Shown here: positions 25,339 through 33,844 of the stretch, piece after piece | How positions within the stretch are numbered: position 1 is the first letter of the stretch | Layout of the letters: the number at the start of each line of letters is the position of its first letter | Program-made: the position numbers and the translations under genes | The notes under the pieces: generated by a model | The model's database searches: none | What the model saw: the letters and a program-made list of their open reading frames with translations, nothing else | What the model was told of the DNA's origin: nothing | Origin: Gemmatimonadales bacterium | GTDB lineage: Bacteria > Gemmatimonadota > Glassbacteria > GWA2-58-10 | Reading direction: 5' to 3' | Assembly (NCBI GenBank): GCA_024278175.1 | Contig: JAJRTS010000087.1 | Span: forward strand, 1-64,000 | Length of the DNA stretch: 64,000 nt

Positions 25339-26652
25339 CTACTCCTGACTTTTCTTCAGCGCCTGACTGAGATCGGCGGTAATATCATCGATATCCTCGA
25401 TACCGACCGAGAGGCGGACGTAGTCGTCGCTGACGCCGGTTGATTTCTGCTCCTCGGGCGTCAACTGCTGGTGCGTGGTGGTGGCCGGATGAATGATCAG
25501 GCTCTTGGCGTCACCGATATTGGCCAGGTGGCTGAACAGCGTCACGCTTTCGATCAGCTTGCGGCCGGCATCCGCTCCGCCCTTGATCCCGAAACCGATA
25601 ATCGCGCCGAAGCCGTTCTTGAGGTACTCGACGGCCCGCTGATGGTCCTTGTGGCTCTCCAGACCCGGATAGTTGACCCAGGTAACGGCCGGGTGGTTCT
25701 CCAGGAATTTAGCCACCGCCAGCGCATTTTCGCAATGTTTTTTCATCCGCAGCGGCAAAGTTTGCAGCCCCTGCAAAATCTGGAACGCGTTGAACGGGCT
25801 GATCGCCGGGCCGAGGTCGCGCAGCAACTGTACCCTGGCCTTGATGATGTAGGCGATACCCGGCACCACGGCCTCATCGTGGTTGCCGAAAAACTTCCAG
25901 TAGCTCACGCCGTGGTAGCTGGGATCGGGCTCCACCAGCTCCGGGAACTTGCCGTTGTTCCAGTCGAACCTGCCGCCGTCGATAATCGCCCCGCCGATCG
26001 AGGTGCCTTGACCACCGATAAACTTGGTCAGCGAGTGCATGACAATATCGATCCCCAGCTCAAAGGGCATCAGCAGCGGAGGCGGCGCAACAGTGGCGTC
26101 GACAATGAACGGAATACCGTGCTTGTGGGCGACTTCCGCGATTCCCCGGTAGTCGTCGACATTGTTCGCCGGATTGCCGATAATCTCCGTGAACACCGCG
26201 CGGGTGTTATCATCGATAGCGGCTTCGAAATTCTGCGGATCGCTGCTGTCGACAAAGCGGACCTCGATACCCAGCTTGGGCAGGGTGTAGTGGAACAGGT
26301 TATACGTTCCGCCGTAGAGGTAGCTGGTGGAGACAATGTTCTGCCCCGCGCTGGCGATATTGAGAATCGCGATGGTGCAGGCCGCCTGCCCACTGGCCAC
26401 GGCCAGGGCGGCGCTGCCACCGTTGACAGCCGCCAGGGCCTGTTCCAGAGCATCCTGGGTGGGATTCATGATCCGGGTGTAGATAAACCCGAATTCCTTA
26501 AGCGCGAACAGGTTGGCCGCGTGCTCGGTGTCCTTGAACTGGTAGCTGGTAGTCTGGTAGATCGGCACGGCGCGGGCGCCGGTGGTCGGATCGGGATGCT
26601 GGCCGGCGTGCAACGCCTTGGTTACGATTCCCCTGATGAACTCGTCACTCAT
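25339..26652 (-). CDS. metY: O-acetylhomoserine sulfhydrylase (PLP enzyme)
   Basis: Cys/Met-metabolism PLP enzyme making homocysteine directly from O-acetylhomoserine and sulfide. [51 protein letters not shown], and the PLP lysine in [21 protein letters not shown]. The usual VDNTFATP stretch here reads [10 protein letters not shown], an unusual substitution near the cofactor. 437 aa, as expected for MetY. Strong AAGGAGT ribosome site. It heads a metYXW operon with an Rrf2 regulator gene upstream on the same strand. Confidence 0.95.
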   Translation of the reverse strand: MSDEFIRGIVTKALHAGQHPDPTTGARAVPIYQTTSYQFKDTEHAANLFALKEFGFIYTRIMNPTQDALEQALAAVNGGSAALAVASGQAACTIAILNIASAGQNIVSTSYLYGGTYNLFHYTLPKLGIEVRFVDSSDPQNFEAAIDDNTRAVFTEIIGNPANNVDDYRGIAEVAHKHGIPFIVDATVAPPPLLMPFELGIDIVMHSLTKFIGGQGTSIGGAIIDGGRFDWNNGKFPELVEPDPSYHGVSYWKFFGNHDEAVVPGIAYIIKARVQLLRDLGPAISPFNAFQILQGLQTLPLRMKKHCENALAVAKFLENHPAVTWVNYPGLESHKDHQRAVEYLKNGFGAIIGFGIKGGADAGRKLIESVTLFSHLANIGDAKSLIIHPATTTHQQLTPEEQKSTGVSDDYVRLSVGIEDIDDITADLSQALKKSQE

Positions 26653-26894
26653 TAGCGGGTACTCCTTTTATAAATGGTAAGGACATCTGTAACAATTTAA
26701 CAATTTCGCGAATAACCATGCCTAGATTACCCCTCCGGGCGAACAGTCATCGTGCCCCGGCATGGACCGAACCCGCACGAAAGCGGCGCGGCAACGCACC
26801 ATCCGCACGAGACCCGGGACCAGGCCACTGCCCTCCAGTTCTCATTCATATCGTTTCCCTTCGTTTTATCCGCAGCCCTGCCGCTCGCGGCTGC

Positions 26895-27350
26895 TCAGAT
26901 ATCGTAGCTCAGGTTCCGTCCGGCGTTGCGGCGTTCCCAGTCCTCGAGAATATTACGCAGCGAGGTCCCATGGTAAATCTCGTCCATCCGGCGGCCGACC
27001 ATACCCCAGAAATCATAGTATGGGCTGTTGCCCTTCAGAGAACCCGAATTTTTTCCATCACTGGTGCACACACCGTCCGTCGGCGCCAGGTTACCGTCGA
27101 CAAAGCAAATTATCTCACCCACGGAGATAGCTTCCGGCTCACGGGCCAGCACGTAGCCGCCATTGACTCCGCGGTGGCTCTCGACAAAGCCTCCCTGGCG
27201 AAGTTCGTTGAGGATCACCTCGAGGAAGCGCTTGGGGATCGACTGGGCGGTGGCGATATTGCCGATTTTAACCGGACGTTGAACGCAATGGCAGCGGGCC
27301 AGTTCGAACAGCGCCCGAAGGGCGTAGTAGCATTTGTTTGAAATCTGCAC
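26895..27350 (-). CDS. Rrf2-family transcriptional regulator
   Basis: Winged-helix repressor-type protein. The family start pattern QISNKCYYALRALFELARC comes immediately after GTG 27350. It continues with IGNIATAQSIPKRFLEVILNELRQGGFVESHRGVNGGYVLAR, where KRFLE and GGY are signature blocks. The frame is open to 27467, but that extension includes the promoter, so 27350 (151 aa) is preferred; ATG 27380 is the alternative. Only one cysteine lies in the ligand-loop region (DGVCTSDG), so an Fe-S cluster is not obvious. Location 242 bases upstream of metYXW suggests a CymR-like sulfur regulator. The intervening DNA shows no recognisable SAM riboswitch. Confidence 0.85.
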   Translation of the reverse strand: MQISNKCYYALRALFELARCHCVQRPVKIGNIATAQSIPKRFLEVILNELRQGGFVESHRGVNGGYVLAREPEAISVGEIICFVDGNLAPTDGVCTSDGKNSGSLKGNSPYYDFWGMVGRRMDEIYHGTSLRNILEDWERRNAGRNLSYDI

Positions 27351-27399
27351 GCTTACGCTGCCTGGCCAATAGTTCATCATCTCAATCGAATTAATGTAC

Positions 27400-27428
27400 A
27401 AAATAAAACAAAAAAAAAGCCCTGTCAA
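27400..27428 (-). promoter_or_regulatory. Promoter of the Rrf2 regulator
   Basis: TTGACA (27423-27428) and TATTTT (27400-27405) on the minus strand, 17 bases apart with a T-run spacer. Predicted start about 42 bases upstream of GTG 27350. Confidence 0.55.
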
Positions 27429-27518
27429 GAGCGTACGCCCGTAAAGAATATCGCAACGTACGGTCACTAGCGCCAGAACTTTGCCATGTATTAATTGAAA
27501 GAACCCGGCCGGCGATTG

Positions 27519-28586
<1,068 letters not shown>

Positions 28587-29048
28587 TTAAATGTAAACAG
28601 CCGCAACCATCTGGTAGCCCTCGGCATCGATCACCACGGATTGCTCATCCTGCGCCAGTTCGGTCCATTGTTCGGTGTCGATCGTGGTTACACCGGGCAC
28701 GGTCAGATCGAACACCTGCTCCTCGCCCCAGCGGCTGGTAAGGTACTGCCCGCAGGTCATGTTCAGGATTTCCCGCAAAGCATCTTCCAGACTGCTCTGA
28801 TCGACATCATCGTGGTCGATGCCGAGTATGTTCTCCGCGATTTCCGCGCACAGATCACTCTGGGCGGCCAGGACCGCCTTGCCGCTGCGCGAGCCGCTGA
28901 ATTCCATCTCGGCCCGCAGCAGGTCCACGGCCCCGGTATCGAGTTCATCGTCATCGAGCGCATCGGTGATCATGAACACCATTTTTTCGATAACCGACTG
29001 GAGGCTCTCGGCTAAAAACTCGCAGTCCCTACGCTGGACATCAGGCAT
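28587..29048 (-). CDS. cheX: CheX/CheC-like CheY-phosphatase
   Basis: 153-residue protein with the CheX-like fold pattern. An N-terminal helix (CEFLAESLQSVIEKMVFMITDAL) precedes the segment EDALREILNMTCGQYLTSRWG. That segment carries the E-x2-N dephosphorylation motif and the following Gly of CheC/CheX/FliY proteins. Expected to speed dephosphorylation of the CheY encoded immediately upstream. Its start overlaps the cheY stop by eight bases. Acidic overall and cytoplasmic. The exact CheX versus CheC subgroup was judged by length and the single motif copy. Confidence 0.82.
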   Translation of the reverse strand: MPDVQRRDCEFLAESLQSVIEKMVFMITDALDDDELDTGAVDLLRAEMEFSGSRSGKAVLAAQSDLCAEIAENILGIDHDDVDQSSLEDALREILNMTCGQYLTSRWGEEQVFDLTVPGVTTIDTEQWTELAQDEQSVVIDAEGYQMVAAVYI

Positions 29049-29424
29049 GATTGGTCTCCAGGATTTCCATGATTACGCCTTTAAGATCTTCAGGCGCGAA
29101 CGGTTTACGCAGGTACGCCCTGACGCCCTTGGCGAGAAGTTCTTCAATCCTCTTGCGGCTGCCCTCGGTGGAAACTATCACCACAGGCACACTGTCGAGC
29201 ATCCCCTCGGTGCTCATCTGCTCCACCAGTTCGATACCGTTCATTTCCGGCATGTTTATATCGGCGAAAACAATATCGACCCATTCCTTGCGCAGAATTT
29301 CCATCGCCTCCAGACCGTTGCCGGCTTCCCATACATTGCCGGTGGGCACATCGGCGATCTCCAACGTCTTGCTGATCACTGCCCTGATCGTCCTGGAATC
29401 GTCAACTATCAGTATATTATACAT
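29041..29424 (-). CDS. cheY: CheY-type single-domain response regulator
   Basis: Stand-alone receiver: NILIVDDSRTIRAVISKTLE, phosphorylatable D55 in IVFADINMPEMNG, T in PVVIVSTEGS and the conserved lysine in AYLRKPFAPEDL. 127 aa from ATG 29424, or 131 from ATG 29436. No output domain, so it acts by protein contact, on the flagellar switch or another target. It overlaps the HDOD stop by eight bases and cheX by eight bases, a fully coupled arrangement. Confidence 0.93.
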   Translation of the reverse strand: MYNILIVDDSRTIRAVISKTLEIADVPTGNVWEAGNGLEAMEILRKEWVDIVFADINMPEMNGIELVEQMSTEGMLDSVPVVIVSTEGSRKRIEELLAKGVRAYLRKPFAPEDLKGVIMEILETNHA

Positions 29425-30286
29425 TCTCAGCCCCATCGGCTTTCAGGTTGAACATGGCGATAATGCCATCCATGTCGCTCAGAGTTTCCACCGCCACTTC
29501 CTGCAGCATTTTTTCGGTTGCACCCAGGCGAGCGAAAGCTTCACTGCTGAGCTTGTAGCACAACCCATCGTTACCGAGCCCGAGCCCCAGACTCATGCAC
29601 ACTGAATCGGCCAGGTGCACGACATCCACCAGATGCCGGTCCCGCTCGGCGATATCAGGGTCGTGGTGCCAGAGAGCCACGGACACAAATTCCTCCGGAA
29701 GTCCCCATTGCCGCAACAGGCGGGCGCCGGCCTCGTTGTGGTTGATACCCAGCAGTTCGGTTTCCTGGTGCTCGAACGGGCTCTTGCCGCAATGGGCGCC
29801 CTGGGAGAGCGGACCGGATTCCCGCAGGACAAACGAATCCATGACCAGCTTGCCGATATCGTGAAGAATCGCCGCGGTAAAAATCGTTTCCCGCTGGCTC
29901 CCCCCCAGTTTGGCTTCGAGCGCCTCGGCAGCGGCAGCCGTGACAATGCTTTTACGCCACATTTCGCCGTCGGTAAGACCGTAACCATCGAGCGAGTTGT
30001 TCATCATCGGCTGAACCGAAGTGGAGACCACGAACATGTAGACCTGCTTGGTGCCCAGCCGCACCAGCGCCTCCTTGAGGCTGGTAATACTGCCGGCGCC
30101 GCCCAGATAGGCCGAGTTTGACATCACAATCAGCCGGGCGGTGAGGCCGGGATCGTACTTGACCGTATCGACCAGATCGTTGACATCCACTTCGGGGTCG
30201 TTGAGCAGCACGCTCAATTTCATGGCCACGTGAGGTATCGGCGGCAGAAGGTTAACCTGCTCGATTATTTCTTCCCTGTAACTCAT
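29417..30286 (-). CDS. HDOD-domain signalling protein
   Basis: HDOD domain (metal-free HD-like output domain) covering most of 289 residues: IPHVAMKLSVLLNDPEVDVNDL, VKYDPGLTARLIVMSNSAYLG, ITSLKEALVRLGTKQVY. The later part retains true HD-like residues in TAAILHDIGKLVMDSF, ETELLGINHNEAGARLLRQWG and ALWHHDP, so phosphodiesterase-like metal binding cannot be excluded. HDOD proteins often sit in chemotaxis or motility operons as adaptors. Start overlaps the cheD stop as ATGA. Confidence 0.9.
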   Translation of the reverse strand: MSYREEIIEQVNLLPPIPHVAMKLSVLLNDPEVDVNDLVDTVKYDPGLTARLIVMSNSAYLGGAGSITSLKEALVRLGTKQVYMFVVSTSVQPMMNNSLDGYGLTDGEMWRKSIVTAAAAEALEAKLGGSQRETIFTAAILHDIGKLVMDSFVLRESGPLSQGAHCGKSPFEHQETELLGINHNEAGARLLRQWGLPEEFVSVALWHHDPDIAERDRHLVDVVHLADSVCMSLGLGLGNDGLCYKLSSEAFARLGATEKMLQEVAVETLSDMDGIIAMFNLKADGAENV

Positions 30287-30801
30287 AGCTCAGTCTCCTT
30301 CCCACCAGTGGTCACCGATACTTCCCAGGTGGACATGTACAAGCGCAAAGTACGGCTGATAGTCCCGCCTATTGATTCCGAGGTGAGTAAGAGATTATTT
30401 TTCCAGAGTAATTTCCTGAGTACGGCGTTGTTCCTCTCTCCGATGCGAAACATATTTTTGGTATAGAGCAGCTTGGAACACCCTGCCGCCTTAAGCACAA
30501 GGTTTTGCTTGGTGGCCCCCATTCTGAACATGGTGTCGAGCAGAGTCGGCACACCGGTATCGACAAACATACCGGGTTTGCTTTTGGCCTTTTCCCTGTC
30601 AATTTTGGACATCGGCAACATGCAGTGCACCATGCCTCCCACTCCCGCCACCGGGTCGTAGCCCACCAGCGCCAGACACGAACCGAGCGAGTAGGTTACG
30701 ATCACTTTTTCCGGGTCGTCGCTGATCTCGATTCCCGAAATATCGACAACCAGGTTTCTCATCCCCGACCTGGCAATCTTGGTTTCGATACCTGTCATCA
30801 T
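30283..30801 (-). CDS. cheD: Chemoreceptor glutamine deamidase CheD
   Basis: Converts receptor glutamines to glutamates and can bind CheC-type phosphatases. Catalytic pair C42 in VTYSLGSCLALVGYDP and H59 in GVGGMVHCMLP, then KPGMFVDTGVPTLLDTMF and the late GTISRTLRLYMSTWEV. 172 aa, normal. Two adjacent ATGs (30801, 30798) follow GGGGCGG. It is the first gene of the overlapping five-gene operon. I found no convincing sigma-28 or sigma-54 promoter upstream. Confidence 0.93.
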   Translation of the reverse strand: MMTGIETKIARSGMRNLVVDISGIEISDDPEKVIVTYSLGSCLALVGYDPVAGVGGMVHCMLPMSKIDREKAKSKPGMFVDTGVPTLLDTMFRMGATKQNLVLKAAGCSKLLYTKNMFRIGERNNAVLRKLLWKNNLLLTSESIGGTISRTLRLYMSTWEVSVTTGGKETEL

Positions 30802-31707
30802 CCGCCCCTACCATTATGATTCCAGTTGACCGCCGAAATGTGCCGGGCGCCCTGCCCTGGGCTCCAACGCCTTAACGTCCACTGTTCGGATGCAAAGCTT
30901 TCAGCTTTTATCCCGCATTATTCATAAAATAATAGCGCCTTATCTCTATCCCTTTTAGCAATGAAGCGGGTTAGTGTTGCGCCCTGGAAGTTCGTTGAAT
31001 TAAATTCATGCCCCCGAAACAGCGGATAACTATTTTGGTGTTGATCATGAAACACCAGTCCAGTAAAGATCGTAGGGGCTTTCCCCATGTGTCTGCCCGC
31101 GGGCGCACACATGGGTGCGCCCCTCCCAAAAAGTGAACTTATTTCTGGGACACGACACTAACACAGAACTGCTTTGTCCGTGGAAGACGGGGATTCTTTT
31201 TTTGCCGAAGACAAACAAGCCGGCGCTATTTTGACCTTCGGCCTCGCCTGCTTCCTCAGCAATAGCCGCCTCAATGATGTGGATTGCGCCAGCGGGCAGT
31301 ACGACCGCGCCACCGCTTCCCTGCTTCCGCCGGCAAATCAGGCGTCGTGAATATTACTGTTTATTCGACCAATGCATATCCCGTGCCTTCAACTTTGAAA
31401 CCTGTAAGTCTCTTTTTATCAAGGCAGTTGAAAGCCGACCGTTTTTAAGCCCTTGCCGCCACTGGGGGAATCCGCGCATTTTCTTATCAACAGTGTTCGG
31501 AAATCAACACTTGTCATCCATAATTGCGGGCAGGCGACAGCCTGGTGCCGCCACGATAAAATACACGTTTCCATAGCCGCGTGCTTGCACCTTTCGTTGC
31601 AATCCGTTCACTTTTTTGATAACTTCATAGCTGACCGGATCCTCCCCCCGGCGGAACCAACTGAGTAACTCTCGTCTCCCAATAACTTCTAGCCAGCGAC
31701 CGGAGCC
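30802..31707. other. 906-base gap without a supported gene
   Basis: Short frames occur on both strands, but none has a ribosome site with family-like sequence. The only structure seen is the large imperfect palindrome at 31074-31124. The segment 31190-31400 has a patchy, coding-like composition and could be eroded DNA, but I cannot assign it. Confidence 0.6.
31074..31124. repeat. Large imperfect palindrome
   Basis: Nested arms AGGGGC/GCCCCT, CCCATGTGT/ACACATGGG and GCCC/GGGC form one long hairpin of 51 bases with small internal loops. A GTAGGGGC start resembles the edges of the other dispersed palindromes in the window. Confidence 0.65.
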
Positions 31708-33099
31708 ATGGACAACCATAAACAACATCTGCTTGACCGCCGCGCGTTCCTGCGCGCAGGCGCTGCGGCGGCCGCCGCCCTGGCCGTTTCACCACTGGGC
31801 CTTGCAGCACGGGCCGACCAGAGGGCCAAACCGAATATCATCCTGATTATCGCCGACGACACGGGCTGGAACGACGTGGGCTACCACGGTTCGGAGATAG
31901 TCACGCCCAATATCGACCGGCTGGCCGCCCAGGGAGCGGAACTGGATCAGTTCTACGCCTGTCCCACCTGCTCGCCCACCAGGGCCGCGATCATGATGGG
32001 CCGGCCGCCCAGCCGCTACGGAATCCTGGGGCCGATCGCCGGCCGCAGCACTCTGGCCATCCCCAGCGACCGCGGTACGCTGGCCTCTGTGCTGGGCAAG
32101 GCTGGTTACAGCACCCACCAGATAGGTAAGTGGCACCTGGGCCTGCGGCCCGAGGTCGGGCCCACCAGCTACGGGTTCGACACCAGCTACGGCTACCTTC
32201 ACGGCCAGATCGACCAGTACACCCATGCCTACAAGAACGGTGACATAAGCTGGCATCGCAACGGGCAGTTTATTCAGGAGGAGGGCCACGCCACGGACCT
32301 GCTGGCCGCTGAAGCGGTCAAGCTGGTGGAAAACAGCACGGCTGACAAGCCGTTTTTCCTCTACACCGCGTTCAGCGTGCCCCACTACCCTGTCCAGGAA
32401 CCGGAGGAGTGGACCGCGCCCTACAAAGGTAAAATCGCCAACCACGACAGGCTGATCTACGCCGCGTCGATGACCCACATGGACCATGCGATCGGCAGGA
32501 TTATCAAGGCCGTGGAGAACAAGGGGATCTCGGAAGAAACCCTGATCGTTTTTATCAGCGATAACGGCGCCCAGGACGACTGGATCGCCAGGCACAACGA
32601 GTACGAAAACCGCCACGGACCCTACGAGGTCCTGGGTGACAACCGTCCGCTGCGCGACTGGAAGGGCAGCCTGTACGAGGGCGGCATCCGGGTCCCGGCA
32701 GCCGCGTTCTGGCCGGGCAAAATCGGACGCTCAAAGGTGCGCCAGGCCGCCCACGCGATGGACCTGATGCCCACCTTGGCCGCCGTGGGCGGAGCATCGA
32801 TTCCCGCGGCGATGGAGGTGGAGGGAATTGACCTGCTGCCGTTTATAATCGATGGCCATGAGCCGGTGGAGCGCACGATCTACTGGAACACCGGCAGGCA
32901 GTTGGCCGTGCGCCGCGGCGACTGGAAGTTGATCCGGAACAGCGGCAGGCCGGACCAGGGCGAGAGCGAGTTGTACAACGTGATCGACGATCCCCTGGAG
33001 CGCAACGAGCTCTCGGCTGAGAAAATAACTCTCACCACTCAGCTGCGCGAATTACTGGCCAACCAGTTCGCCAGGGATACACTGCCGCCACCGGAGTGA
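31708..33099 (+). CDS. Tat-exported sulfatase
   Basis: Type I sulfatase hydrolysing sulfate esters of polysaccharides or other organics. Twin-arginine signal DRRAFLRAGAAAAAALAVSPL, then metal-binding IILIIADDTGWNDVGYHG. The formylglycine motif is C88-S-P-T-R (CPTCSPTRAAIMMG), so it needs an FGE or anSME maturase. Later segments are HQIGKWHLG, the metal-site Asp-Asn in VFISDNGAQDD, and LYEGGIRVPAAAFWPG. 463 aa. ATG 31708 lies just after CGGAG at a tight spacing. It stands alone; other glycan enzymes are elsewhere in the window. Confidence 0.94.
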   Translation: MDNHKQHLLDRRAFLRAGAAAAAALAVSPLGLAARADQRAKPNIILIIADDTGWNDVGYHGSEIVTPNIDRLAAQGAELDQFYACPTCSPTRAAIMMGRPPSRYGILGPIAGRSTLAIPSDRGTLASVLGKAGYSTHQIGKWHLGLRPEVGPTSYGFDTSYGYLHGQIDQYTHAYKNGDISWHRNGQFIQEEGHATDLLAAEAVKLVENSTADKPFFLYTAFSVPHYPVQEPEEWTAPYKGKIANHDRLIYAASMTHMDHAIGRIIKAVENKGISEETLIVFISDNGAQDDWIARHNEYENRHGPYEVLGDNRPLRDWKGSLYEGGIRVPAAAFWPGKIGRSKVRQAAHAMDLMPTLAAVGGASIPAAMEVEGIDLLPFIIDGHEPVERTIYWNTGRQLAVRRGDWKLIRNSGRPDQGESELYNVIDDPLERNELSAEKITLTTQLRELLANQFARDTLPPPE

Positions 33100-33370
33100 A
33101 ATCCACCGGGACGGCGGGTCGCGATGTCGTGCCCTCATCCCACCACAGCCTTGGAACCGCCGGCTCTTACAAAGGCAAAATCTTGTTGCATGGAACGTAA
33201 AATAGCGGAGCAAACCGGATAGGCGGAGGACTGGTGGTCTTTGGAGCGGAGCTTGTTACTATTTCCGGACTGGTGTTCTATCCACCGCCCGCTGCTACCA
33301 TGTTCTGCTTGGCGAGCGGGTGACAGTTTCAGCTTCCTGATTACATGGCTTCCATTAAATTCTCTCTGCC
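33100..33370. other. Intergenic stretch, nothing recognised
   Basis: Between the sulfatase stop and the tRNA terminator. No ribosome-site-supported frame, repeat or known RNA seen. Confidence 0.5.
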
Positions 33371-33404
33371 AAAATAAAACGGCCCGCCATTGGAGGCGGG
33401 CCGT
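33371..33404 (-). terminator. Rho-independent terminator of the tRNA unit
   Basis: On the minus strand, a perfect ten-base stem ACGGCCCGCC/GGCGGGCCGT (33379-33404) is followed by TTTTATTTT. It ends the tRNA-Gly/tRNA-Cys transcript. Confidence 0.88.
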
Positions 33405-33416
33405 TCGCGTAGCGGG

Positions 33417-33469
33417 AGGTGTGGAAAAGCCCGACATGGGCAATAGTTCCCTTGTCAGGCTTTTCACCT
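33417..33469 (-). other. Structured 3' element directly after tRNA-Cys
   Basis: Twelve-base stem at 33425-33436 with 33453-33464 (one G-U pair on the transcript), extended by AGGTG/CACCT, starting one base after the tRNA-Cys CCA. It could be a processing signal for the tRNA 3' end or part of a tandem terminator. Confidence 0.55.
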
Positions 33470-33470
33470 C

Positions 33471-33546
33471 TGGAGGCGGCGGGCGGAATCGAACCGCCGA
33501 ATAAAGGTTTTGCAGACCTCTCCCTTAGCCACTTGGGCACGCCGCC
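33471..33546 (-). tRNA. tRNA-Cys (GCA)
   Basis: Minus-strand cloverleaf: acceptor GGCGGCG/CGCCGCC, D-arm CCCAAGTGGCTAAGGG, anticodon loop CTGCAAA giving GCA, T-loop TTCGATT, discriminator U as expected for tRNA-Cys, and an encoded CCA (33471-33473). It lies 12 bases after tRNA-Gly on the same transcript. Confidence 0.95.
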
Positions 33547-33558
33547 GCTACAAAAAAA

Positions 33559-33633
33559 TGGAGCGGGAAACGGGACTTGAACCCGCGACATCCACCTTGG
33601 CAAGGTGGCGCTCTACCACTGAGCTATTCCCGC
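33559..33633 (-). tRNA. tRNA-Gly (GCC)
   Basis: Minus-strand cloverleaf: acceptor GCGGGAA/TTCCCGC, D-arm AGCTCAGTGGTAGAGC, anticodon loop TTGCCAA giving GCC, T-loop GGTTCAAGTCC, discriminator T and encoded CCA (33559-33561). First gene of the two-tRNA unit. Confidence 0.95.
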
Positions 33634-33666
33634 CCGGATAACTTAAATAATCATAATTGGGCTTGG

Positions 33667-33695
33667 ATAATACAAAACGCCGCCTTGTTTGTCAA
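33667..33695 (-). promoter_or_regulatory. Strong promoter of the tRNA-Gly/tRNA-Cys unit
   Basis: Minus-strand TTGACA (33690-33695) and TATTAT (33667-33672) with a 17-base spacer, 34 bases upstream of the tRNA-Gly 5' end. Near-consensus, as usual for stable RNA. Confidence 0.8.
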
Positions 33696-33844
33696 GAGTT
33701 CGCGCCCTGAAATTTCACTCCTCCCCCCCATTGGCAGCCGTTTAAGAACCCGCGCTAAAACAGTGGAATAATCCCGCGAAGTTAGTTATCTTAGAAATCT
33801 GTAATTTATGCATTCTATTCCTTCAGCTCCAAGTCTGCACATCC

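Noticed and set aside
26667-26695. TTGTTA-N17-TATAAA match upstream of metY
   Set aside because: The -10 abuts the Shine-Dalgarno, so the transcript would begin after the ribosome site; probably fortuitous unless metY is nearly leaderless.
26653-26894. Possible SAM riboswitch before metY
   Set aside because: No SAM-I, SAM-II or SAH motif pattern or terminator/anti-terminator pair could be recognised.
31274-31576. 100-codon plus-strand frame in the large gap
   Set aside because: No ribosome site, Cys/Arg-rich noise-like composition and no family resemblance.
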